A stretch of DNA of 12,858 nt from Candidatus Bipolaricaulota bacterium (GTDB taxonomy: Bacteria > Bipolaricaulota > Bipolaricaulia > Bipolaricaulales > Bipolaricaulaceae), in the NCBI GenBank assembly GCA_014360945.1, contig JACIWM010000030.1:1-12858 (forward strand). Reading direction: 5' to 3'. Below the pieces are notes generated by a model, which worked only from the letters and a program-made list of their open reading frames with translations, made no database searches and was not told the DNA's origin. The translations under genes and the position numbers were made by a program. Shown piece after piece: positions 6,954-12,595 of the stretch; the stretch's first letter is position 1; every line of letters begins with the position of its first letter.

Positions 6954-8444
6954 ATGTCGGCTCTGGCGGAGCTGAAAAATTACATTGGGGAGATGGTGGA
7001 GCTTCAGGCCGCTGCGGCCATCGCCCACTGGGACGCCCGCACCTACATGCCCGAACGGGGCGTGGAGACCCGCGCCCGCGTCACCGGGAGACTCGCACGC
7101 TTGGCCTTCGAACGCCTGGTCTCCCCGAAATTCGGCGAGCTTTTGGCCCAGGCGGAAAAAGAGCTTGAAAGCGCGAGCGAAGCGGAACGGGCCATGGTCC
7201 GCATGGGAAAACGTGATCATGAGCGGGCAAGGGCCATCCCGCCCGATTTCTATCAGAAATTCGTGGAACTCTGCACGAAAGCGGAATCCGTGTGGGAAAA
7301 GGCCAAGGCCGAGGCCAATTTCTCCCTCTTTAAGCCCTACCTTTCCGAGATCGTGGACATGGTGCGGGAGATGGCCGGCATGATCGGGTACAAGGAGCAT
7401 CCCTACGACGCCCTTTTGGAGGAATACGAGCCGGGGATGACCACCCGCCGGGCCGCGGAAATCCTCGGGAACTTACGGGAGAAACTCGTGCCGTTCGTGA
7501 AGGAGCTTCAGGAGCGAGGCACCCCTCCGCCGCCCATTCCTGAGGGGAAATACCGGATCGCAAGCCAAAAAGCCCTGTGCCGCGAGGCCCTTCAAGCCAT
7601 CGGTTATGATTTCTCCGCGGGAAGGCTTGACGATTCCGCGCATCCTTTCACGATCGGTCTTGGTCCAGGCGACACCCGTGTCACCAATCGCTATAACGAA
7701 GCCGAGCCCTTCTCCGCCCTCTTTGGGGCCCTCCACGAGGGAGGCCACGCCCTCTACGACCAAGGTGTCCCGCCCGAGCTTTACTGGATGGGCCTTGCCG
7801 GCGGAGCGTCTTACGGAATCCACGAATCCCAGTCCCGATTCTGGGAGAACCAAATTGGCCGAAGCCTCGCGTTTTGGGGCTTCTTTAAACCCAAAATGTC
7901 CCGAAGGTTCCGGGTGTTCGCGCGCATGAAACCCGAGGAAATCTTCCGCATGGTGAACAAAGTGGAGCCTTCCCTCATCCGGGTGGAGGCCGATGAAGTC
8001 ACCTACAACCTCCACATTTGCCTTCGGTTCGAGCTCGAAGTGGGGCTCATCGAGGGGAAGCTCAAAGTGGAAGAACTTCCGGAGCGGTGGAACGCGGCGA
8101 TGAAGGATTATTTGGGCGTGATGCCGCCGGACGACGCCAAAGGTGTCCTTCAGGACGTGCACTGGTCGGGCGGCTCCTTCGGGTATTTCCCGTCCTATGC
8201 CCTCGGGAACCTCTATGCTGCCCAATTCATGGAGGCTTTACGTCAGGATCTTCCGGATCTTTGGTCACGCGTAGAAGCTGGCGATTTCAGGCCCATCCTT
8301 TCCTGGCTGCGCGAGAAGATCCACCGCTTTGGCCACATGTACTTCCCCGAGGAGCTCTGCGAAAAGGTAACCGGGGCGAAACTTTCACCGGAACCGTTCC
8401 TTCGCTACATCCGGGAGAAATACAGCACGGTATACCGGATTTAG
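6954..8444 (+). CDS. Thermostable metallocarboxypeptidase, peptidase family M32 (Taq carboxypeptidase)
   Basis: A 496-residue cytosolic zinc carboxypeptidase, matching the roughly 500-residue M32 family. It removes C-terminal residues from peptides with broad specificity, usually stopping at proline. The zinc site is intact: HEGGH at 261-265 (H261, H265, catalytic E262) and HESQSRFWEN from 290, with E291 as third ligand. Other family features are IAHWDARTYMPERG near the N-terminus, HPFTIGLGPGDTRVTNRY before the zinc motif, and VEADEVTYNLHICLRFELE after it. The gene follows the TldE-like gene by one base (TGA-T-ATG), so the two peptidase-family proteins are surely cotranscribed and may act in successive steps of peptide turnover. 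The final codons are followed by a short non-coding gap and a new promoter. Confidence 0.95.
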   Translation: MSALAELKNYIGEMVELQAAAAIAHWDARTYMPERGVETRARVTGRLARLAFERLVSPKFGELLAQAEKELESASEAERAMVRMGKRDHERARAIPPDFYQKFVELCTKAESVWEKAKAEANFSLFKPYLSEIVDMVREMAGMIGYKEHPYDALLEEYEPGMTTRRAAEILGNLREKLVPFVKELQERGTPPPPIPEGKYRIASQKALCREALQAIGYDFSAGRLDDSAHPFTIGLGPGDTRVTNRYNEAEPFSALFGALHEGGHALYDQGVPPELYWMGLAGGASYGIHESQSRFWENQIGRSLAFWGFFKPKMSRRFRVFARMKPEEIFRMVNKVEPSLIRVEADEVTYNLHICLRFELEVGLIEGKLKVEELPERWNAAMKDYLGVMPPDDAKGVLQDVHWSGGSFGYFPSYALGNLYAAQFMEALRQDLPDLWSRVEAGDFRPILSWLREKIHRFGHMYFPEELCEKVTGAKLSPEPFLRYIREKYSTVYRI

Positions 8445-8499
8445 ATTTTTCGAGGCTAAAAAGTGCTCCGCTTGCCGGGTCAATTCGGCCCGCAAGGCC

Positions 8500-8528
8500 T
8501 TGTCAGGTCTGGCAGGGCAGCTTATGCT
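8500..8528 (+). promoter_or_regulatory. Sigma-70-type promoter for the Uma2 gene (leaderless)
   Basis: TTGTCA (8500-8505), a 17-bp spacer, and TATGCT (8523-8528). The -10 ends exactly 8 nt before a GTG codon (8537) in frame with the Uma2 gene, the same spacing as at 1424 and 2306. A hairpin-forming sequence (8471-8496; arms CTTGC/GCAAG and GGG/CCC) lies just upstream of the -35 and has no T-tract. Confidence 0.7.
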
Positions 8529-8536
8529 GGGCCGGG

Positions 8537-9148
8537 GTGAAGGGGATGGGCGACATAGAAGTTCCCACGCGGAAGCTCACGTTTGAGGAATTCCTCGCCT
8601 GGTGTGATGAGGACACCTGGGCGGAGTGGGAGGACGGGGAGGTGATCATGCTTTCCCCAGCGTCACGCAGACATGAGAACATCAGTGATTTTCTTGTGGC
8701 AGTCTTGCGTATTTTTGCGGAGACCCGCGGACTGGGCGAAGTGATCAGCGCTCCCTTCCCCATGCGGACCGGGCCGGATCTTCCGGCTAGGGAGCCGGAC
8801 ATCTTGTTTGTGTCCAAAGAAAACCTGGAGCGCCTGAAAGACACGCATCTTGAGGGACCGGCGGATCTGGTGGTGGAGATCACCTCTCCGGAGTCCGCCG
8901 AGCGCGACCGCGGAAAAAAGTTCTACGAGTACGAAAAGGGCGGGGTGCGGGAGTATTGGCTAATCGACCCGGATCGGGAAGAGGCCGAGTTCTATCGGCT
9001 CGTGGGTGGACGCTACCGCCTGATCTATCCTGAAGGCGGCATCTATCGTTCCGAGGTCCTCCCCGGCTTCTGGCTTCGCGTGGACTGGCTCTGGCAGGAT
9101 CCCTTGCCTCCCGTTCTCTCCGTGCTACGCGAACTCAATTTAATTTAG
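8537..9148 (+). CDS. Uma2 family (DUF820) putative PD-(D/E)xK nuclease
   Basis: A 203-residue protein. Uma2 proteins share the restriction-endonuclease-like fold and are found in many copies in cyanobacteria and other bacteria; their biological role is unclear. Visible features: LTFEEFLAW near the N-terminus, EWEDGEVIMLSP (30-41), REPDILFVS with active-site D88, GPADLVVEITSPES with E114, then RDRGKKFYEYEKGGVREYWLIDP with candidate lysines K127/K128. The catalytic D...E...K set appears intact. The start is GTG at 8537 or ATG at 8546. I prefer GTG because a -10 box lies 8 nt upstream, as in two other leaderless genes here. The longer upstream frame overlaps the carboxypeptidase gene and is not coding. 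The gene has its own promoter and is probably monocistronic. Confidence 0.88.
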   Translation: MKGMGDIEVPTRKLTFEEFLAWCDEDTWAEWEDGEVIMLSPASRRHENISDFLVAVLRIFAETRGLGEVISAPFPMRTGPDLPAREPDILFVSKENLERLKDTHLEGPADLVVEITSPESAERDRGKKFYEYEKGGVREYWLIDPDREEAEFYRLVGGRYRLIYPEGGIYRSEVLPGFWLRVDWLWQDPLPPVLSVLRELNLI

Positions 9149-9234
9149 CGACCGTTTCTTTGGTAGCGCTATGCTACGCCCCTTGAAATCAACTGTGATT
9201 ACGGCCGCTCCTCCGAGGCTCTCCATCCCTAAAC

Positions 9235-9264
9235 TTGCCGAGGTCACCGCACTTGGCTTATACT
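9235..9264 (+). promoter_or_regulatory. Candidate promoter for the exported-protein operon, with long leader
   Basis: TTGCCG (9235-9240), an 18-bp spacer, and TATACT (9259-9264). Transcription from here would give a leader of about 265 nt before the ATG at 9536, unlike the leaderless units elsewhere in the window. A competing AT-rich -10-like sequence, TATTTT (9492-9497), could instead give a leader of about 30 nt. Confidence 0.4.
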
Positions 9265-9341
9265 GAACCATAGCTAGATAGGCTTGAAAAGCGTACCTCG
9301 TCCGCGACGGTTCGCTTCGTCACTGTTTTCTGCGCTGGCTT

Positions 9342-9446
9342 ATCTACCGCCTCCCAAACGGGGACACGCGGGCAATGCTAAGGAGAGAAATGCCTGGGGC
9401 TAAGGTAACGGTCCTCTTCGGCGGAGGGGTTAAGGCGGAGGTAGAT
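9342..9446 (+). ncRNA. Candidate structured 5' leader RNA
   Basis: Positions 9342-9354 and 9434-9446 can pair at 11 of 13 positions (mismatches G-A and U-C), closing a domain of about 105 nt. Inside, GGGCA/UGCCU (9370-9395 region) can form a second stem with AAGGAGAG in its loop. CCTC/GAGG capped by UUCGGCG, flanked by TAAC/GTTA, forms a third (about 9406-9433). A direct repeat GGCGGAGG (9420-9427 and 9434-9441) offers alternative pairing for the CCGCCTCC arm. I do not recognise a known riboswitch class. Folding was done by eye only. Confidence 0.3.
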
Positions 9447-9449
9447 TGA
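9375..9449 (+). CDS. Micro-ORF, 24 aa, in the leader (uncertain)
   Basis: ATG at 9375 begins MLRREMPGAKVTVLFGGG and ends in VKAEVD before TGA (9447-9449). A second ATG at 9390 follows AAGGAGAG by a few bases, giving a 19-residue version. The frame is the same as that of the next micro-ORF, and only this TGA separates them. It could be a leader peptide, the remains of a decayed gene, or chance. I do not recognise it. Confidence 0.2.
   Translation: MLRREMPGAKVTVLFGGGVKAEVD
9420..9441 (+). repeat. Short direct repeat GGCGGAGG x2 in the leader
   Basis: GGCGGAGG occurs at 9420-9427 and at 9434-9441, separated by GGTTAA. Both copies can pair with the CCGCCTCC segment near 9347-9354, the second copy better because its flanks also match. 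Confidence 0.6.
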
Positions 9450-9470
9450 GCACAGTGTAAGGAAGTGGCC

Positions 9471-9539
9471 ATGCGCGCAGGCTATTTTGGATATTTTTAC
9501 GGAAAGGTCGGTCTGAAAAGCGAGGTGATGGGGCGATGA
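9471..9539 (+). CDS. Micro-ORF, 22 aa, overlapping the start of the large exported protein gene
   Basis: ATG at 9471 (or GTG at 9465, preceded by TAAGGAA) encodes MRAGYFGYFYGKVGLKSEVM then GR. Its TGA overlaps the ATG of the 1018-residue gene as ATGA, the same junction used three times or more between real genes in this window. That suggests translational coupling or a leader peptide, but the frame is very short and may be chance. It is unusually rich in aromatic residues. I do not recognise it. Confidence 0.25.
   Translation: MRAGYFGYFYGKVGLKSEVMGR
9522..9528 (+). promoter_or_regulatory. Shine-Dalgarno site for the large exported protein gene
   Basis: GAGGTGA sits 7 nt before the ATG at 9536 and supports that start, which is directly followed by a signal peptide. 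Confidence 0.75.
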
Positions 9540-12500
9540 GACGGTTCATGTGGGCAGCGCTGTTTTTGGCCCTCGCGGCGGGGACCATGCAAGCTCAAAC
9601 TTATACCAACGTTGCATTGGACGACGCCTCCGTTTTCCCAGGTGCGTTGATCACGGCTCAGGTAATCGAGATCAAGATTCCCACAGGGTCAAGCCTCACG
9701 ATCACCCAGGTCACCGTCAAAAACACAGCTACGGATTCAAAGCTTGCGGGCGCAGATCTTGAATACATTGAGATCCGTCGAGGAAGTGCCACGGGGCAGG
9801 TACTCAAAAAGGAGAAAAGTCTTACAGGCTTCGAGGGTGCGAGTGGTGTTACTATTTCTTCGATCAGTTCTTACAATGAGTTTTCCGCAGGCACCCACCG
9901 GCTATATATTTTGGTGAAGCTCAAGGCCGATAAAGGGCTCAAGGGTAAAAAGCTAGCCTTAGGTGGAACAGTGATCGGTAGTCCAAATAACGTTGGCAGA
10001 AATGTTGTCTATCCATCGACTGCACCTGCGGCCACGTTTACCGTGGTAGGCCCGGATATAAATTTTATAGAGCTTGACGTAGACAACAATGTGTATCGTG
10101 GTCAGCGCTTCCTGGCTGCTCGCATATTGGTGGACGCTACGAATGTCCCCATTGATTTCACCATCAGCCGCCTCACCATAAAAAACACGGCTTCTGGAGA
10201 CGATGTTACACCTTTGAGCGGAAGGTATGTATCCCGCATCGAGGTACGCCGGGCCGCGGACGGAGCCCTTCTTGGGGAACAGACCACCGCTAGCGAGCTT
10301 GAGAAATTTGCAACTACAGGGGTCCCTGTCACTGCCACCGCGAACAATAAGGTAGCAGCTTACTCCCAGGTTCATCTGGAGATCTGGGTCACCTTAAAGG
10401 AGAACGCCCCCCTCGGCCACAAGATAAAAGTAAGTGCCAGTGTTCGCTGCGAGGGCACGGATTTCACCGCGGAGCAAGCGGATAATGCTCCTCAGTTCAC
10501 TGTCCAACAAGCGGACTTGGGGCTTGAAGGAGTCGAACCTGTAACTCTCTCAAACAAAGGTGTTGTTCCCGGCCAAACCTTCCTAGCGCAACGGATCAAA
10601 CTCGCCGATAGCGACGTAGATCCTTACGATGTAACGCTCAGCTCCGTTTTGGTGCGGAACATTGCGGACTCCCCGTTGGCCGATCAGCATTTCGCCAAAA
10701 TCGAGGTGAAGCGGAGGGCAGATGGGGCCGTATTGGGCTCGGCCACGAATCTCTCCGGCCTCAGCACCACCGGCGTGCGCATCTCCTTTACCGCCAACAA
10801 CGTGATCCCCGACGACACCGGAGCGGAGATCGATCTCTACGTGACCCTTACGGAAACCGCCCCGCTTGAGCGAAAGATCCAGCTCAATTCACAAATTTGG
10901 TACAGCGAGGGTGGAGCTTCTCTGATGACTCCTAAGCCTGACGAGGAGCCTCTTAAAGGTGCTGTGTTCACCGTTGTAGGTCCAGGTGGATTAGAAAAAG
11001 TGGAGAACAAGACCACCGCGCCCACGGACCGCAATGTCTACCCAGGGCAAGCATTTATGGCCCAAAAGATCTACCTCGAGGATGACGACGACGATCCCTA
11101 CAATGTGACCATCACTCGCATCTTGGTGAAGAACCTGAGCACTTCTTCCCCCGTGCTTGATGGGCATGTGGCTAGCATCGAGGTGCGAGATAGTGCCGGA
11201 AGACTTCTCGGACAAACTACAACCATCTCTGGTCTGACCACCGGCGGGGTTTGGGTGAGCACTACCGCCAATAACACCATTGCTGACGAGAAGAACCTCA
11301 CCATCGAGATTTGGGTCATTTTGAAGGCAGATGCGCCCGCGGGAAAGAAGCTCACCCTCGGCGCGCGGGTTCAGCACACTGAAGGCGGCCAAACTTTCAC
11401 AAAACCAGGGACATTCCTTTCCTCAGACGTGGAGTTCACCACCGCCAGCGGCACCGGTCGGACCGTGAGCTTCACCTATTCCCCGGACAAACCCAAATGG
11501 AACGATGAAATTACGTTCACCCCCTCCGTGAGCCCCTCTACCGGTATCGTCTACGCCCGCTGGGAGTTTGGGGACGGCAAAGTGGTGGAGCGGAAGAAGG
11601 CAGAAGGAGGAGACCCCCTTGCGCCCATTAAACACACCTACAACAAAGGTGGGGAGTTCACCGTGATCTACGCGGTGCGCGACGAAGCCAATCGTGAAAG
11701 CCGAGCCACCAAGAAAATCACGGTGACCAACGAGCCCCCGAAGAATGTGGACTTCACCTTCAGCCCGACTTCTCCGCAGGTAAACCAAGTCGTGACCTTC
11801 ACCCCTTCGAACAAGATCGATGATCCCGATGGCGATATCAAGAAGGCCACGTTCCGCTGGGATTTCGGAGATGAGACCCAAGCAGTCACTGCCACTGGAC
11901 CGCAGAACGTCACGCATACCTTCACCCGAGCAGGCACGTTTACGGTGACTCTCACCGTCACCGATCAGGGTGGGGCAACGGCACAGGCGCGCAAGGAGAT
12001 CCAGGTGGGCGAGGTTACTCCCCCTGCACCTCAGCCTCCTACGGTTACAAACATCACGGCAAACCCGGCTTATCCGGAAGCCGGAAAACCTGTAACTTTC
12101 ACAGCCACAGCCAGCACGCCCGCGGGTGATCCAGTGACTAAGTGGAAATGGAACTTCGGCGACAACACCGCGGTGCAAGAGACCACGGAAAACACGGTCA
12201 CTCATACTTACCAAAACCCTGGGGTGTACACGGTGAGCGTCCAGGCCCAAAACAATGCGGGATGGAGCGCGGTGCGTTCGATCCAGATCGTGGTTCACCC
12301 GGCTGGTGTGGAGTTCGGTGCCGTTGTTCTGGATAACCCGGTCACCGGAAACCAGTGCCGCATCCAAATTTATGCACCTACAGGAGCTACGGATATCAAA
12401 ATCACCGTTCTCGACCAGGCCGGCCGGGTTTTGATCCGCGATAAATCAGTGACCGTGGGCGTCTTCACCTGGGACCTCAAGGATCAGGGTGGCCGCACCG

Positions 12501-12592
12501 TCCCCAACGGTCTATACCTGTTCTACCTTACGGCCGAGATCGGTGGGAAGACCGAGCGGACGGAGATTGGCCGGATCCTCGTGCGGAGGTAA
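9536..12592 (+). CDS. Exported repeat protein: four tandem unknown domains, three PKD domains, FlgD/sorting-like C-terminus
   Basis: A 1018-residue secreted or surface protein. Residues 1-20 (MRRFMWAALFLALAAGTMQA) form a signal peptide. Residues 22-174, 175-327, 328-484 and 485-638 are four tandem copies of a domain of about 150 residues that I cannot assign. Shared landmarks are VxPGxxFxAQxIxL, VKN, IEVRRxxxGxxLG, TTGV, TANN and an LxIxVxLKxxAP segment. Three PKD domains follow (about 640-732, 733-825, 826-922), each with WxFGD (WEFGD, WDFGD, WNFGD) and HTY/HTF...FTV/YTV. The last 95 residues (VVLDNPV, then TVLDQAGRVLIRD, LKDQGGRTVPNGLYLFYLTA and RILVRR) resemble FlgD-type Ig or secretion-associated C-terminal domains. 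PKD domains usually mediate binding between surface molecules. The 5' half uses more A/T-ending codons than the housekeeping genes. The downstream barrel gene starts 4 bp after the stop, so the two are probably cotranscribed. Confidence 0.88.
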   Translation: MRRFMWAALFLALAAGTMQAQTYTNVALDDASVFPGALITAQVIEIKIPTGSSLTITQVTVKNTATDSKLAGADLEYIEIRRGSATGQVLKKEKSLTGFEGASGVTISSISSYNEFSAGTHRLYILVKLKADKGLKGKKLALGGTVIGSPNNVGRNVVYPSTAPAATFTVVGPDINFIELDVDNNVYRGQRFLAARILVDATNVPIDFTISRLTIKNTASGDDVTPLSGRYVSRIEVRRAADGALLGEQTTASELEKFATTGVPVTATANNKVAAYSQVHLEIWVTLKENAPLGHKIKVSASVRCEGTDFTAEQADNAPQFTVQQADLGLEGVEPVTLSNKGVVPGQTFLAQRIKLADSDVDPYDVTLSSVLVRNIADSPLADQHFAKIEVKRRADGAVLGSATNLSGLSTTGVRISFTANNVIPDDTGAEIDLYVTLTETAPLERKIQLNSQIWYSEGGASLMTPKPDEEPLKGAVFTVVGPGGLEKVENKTTAPTDRNVYPGQAFMAQKIYLEDDDDDPYNVTITRILVKNLSTSSPVLDGHVASIEVRDSAGRLLGQTTTISGLTTGGVWVSTTANNTIADEKNLTIEIWVILKADAPAGKKLTLGARVQHTEGGQTFTKPGTFLSSDVEFTTASGTGRTVSFTYSPDKPKWNDEITFTPSVSPSTGIVYARWEFGDGKVVERKKAEGGDPLAPIKHTYNKGGEFTVIYAVRDEANRESRATKKITVTNEPPKNVDFTFSPTSPQVNQVVTFTPSNKIDDPDGDIKKATFRWDFGDETQAVTATGPQNVTHTFTRAGTFTVTLTVTDQGGATAQARKEIQVGEVTPPAPQPPTVTNITANPAYPEAGKPVTFTATASTPAGDPVTKWKWNFGDNTAVQETTENTVTHTYQNPGVYTVSVQAQNNAGWSAVRSIQIVVHPAGVEFGAVVLDNPVTGNQCRIQIYAPTGATDIKITVLDQAGRVLIRDKSVTVGVFTWDLKDQGGRTVPNGLYLFYLTAEIGGKTERTEIGRILVRR
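9599..10057 (+). repeat. Protein repeat copy 1 (residues 22-174)
   Basis: Most divergent copy: VFPGALITAQVIEIKI, then VTVKNTA, YIEIRRGSATGQVL, and LYILVKLKADKGLKGKKLAL. It lacks the TANN motif and the Asp-rich loop of the later copies. It ends in FTVVGPD. Confidence 0.75.
10058..10516 (+). repeat. Protein repeat copy 2 (residues 175-327)
   Basis: VYRGQRFLAARILV, then LTIKNTA, RIEVRRAADGALLG, TTGVPVTATANN, and LEIWVTLKENAPLGHKIKV. Intermediate between copy 1 and copies 3-4. Confidence 0.85.
10517..10987 (+). repeat. Protein repeat copy 3 (residues 328-484)
   Basis: VVPGQTFLAQRIKL, then DSDVDPYDVTLSSVLVRN, KIEVKRRADGAVLG, LSTTGVRISFTANNVI, and IDLYVTLTETAPLERKIQL. Ends in FTVVGPG, matching the end of copy 1. 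Confidence 0.87.
10988..11449 (+). repeat. Protein repeat copy 4 (residues 485-638)
   Basis: VYPGQAFMAQKIYL, then EDDDDDPYNVTITRILVKN, SIEVRDSAGRLLG, LTTGGVWVSTTANNTI, and IEIWVILKADAPAGKKLTL. Closest to copy 3; directly followed by the first PKD domain. Confidence 0.87.
11453..12301 (+). repeat. Three tandem PKD domains (residues 640-922)
   Basis: Each unit of about 90 residues has the PKD core: YARWEFGDG with IKHTYNKGGEFTV; FRWDFGDET with VTHTFTRAGTFTVTLTVTD; WKWNFGDNT with VTHTYQNPGVYTV. The family is known from archaeal surface layers, collagenases and chitinases, where it acts as a binding or spacer module. Confidence 0.9.
12585..12590 (+). promoter_or_regulatory. Shine-Dalgarno site for the barrel protein gene
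   Basis: GGAGGT in the last codons of the preceding gene, 5 nt before the ATG at 12596; supports that start and cotranscription. Confidence 0.75.
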
Positions 12593-12595
12593 GCC

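Larger units (their letters stand above)
9149..9535 (+). other. 387-bp non-coding gap with promoter-like, structured and micro-ORF signals
   Basis: No conventional gene on either strand. In order it holds a short inverted repeat (9163-9177, GTAGC/GCTAC) without a T-tract, a promoter-like element (9235-9264), a long-range imperfect stem (9342-9354 with 9434-9446), two micro-ORFs in one frame (9375-9449 and 9471-9539), and the Shine-Dalgarno site of the next gene. Base composition is visibly less GC-rich and less codon-like than its neighbours. A regulated leader for the surface-protein operon is the simplest reading. Confidence 0.6.

Noticed and set aside
8471..8496. Hairpin after the M32 gene as an intrinsic terminator
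   Set aside because: The stem has a bulged C and no T-tract follows; it abuts the Uma2 -35 and might as well be an operator. Not called a terminator.
8018..8536. Upstream extension of the Uma2 frame
   Set aside because: It overlaps the M32 gene and precedes the -35/-10 found at 8500-8528; sequence is not Uma2-like.
9163..9177. GTAGC/GCTAC inverted repeat after the Uma2 gene as a terminator
   Set aside because: Only 5 bp of stem and no T-tract downstream; too weak to call.
9408..9418. TAACGGTCCT, identical to a universally conserved 23S rRNA stretch
   Set aside because: Only about 10 nt match and the flanking sequence does not follow 23S rRNA; taken as chance.
9364..9444. Superficial similarity to a c-di-GMP-I (GEMM) riboswitch (CACGC, GGGCAA, CTAA, GGTAG in order)
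   Set aside because: The diagnostic GACGCAAAGC core and the tetraloop receptor are missing and the stems do not pair as required.
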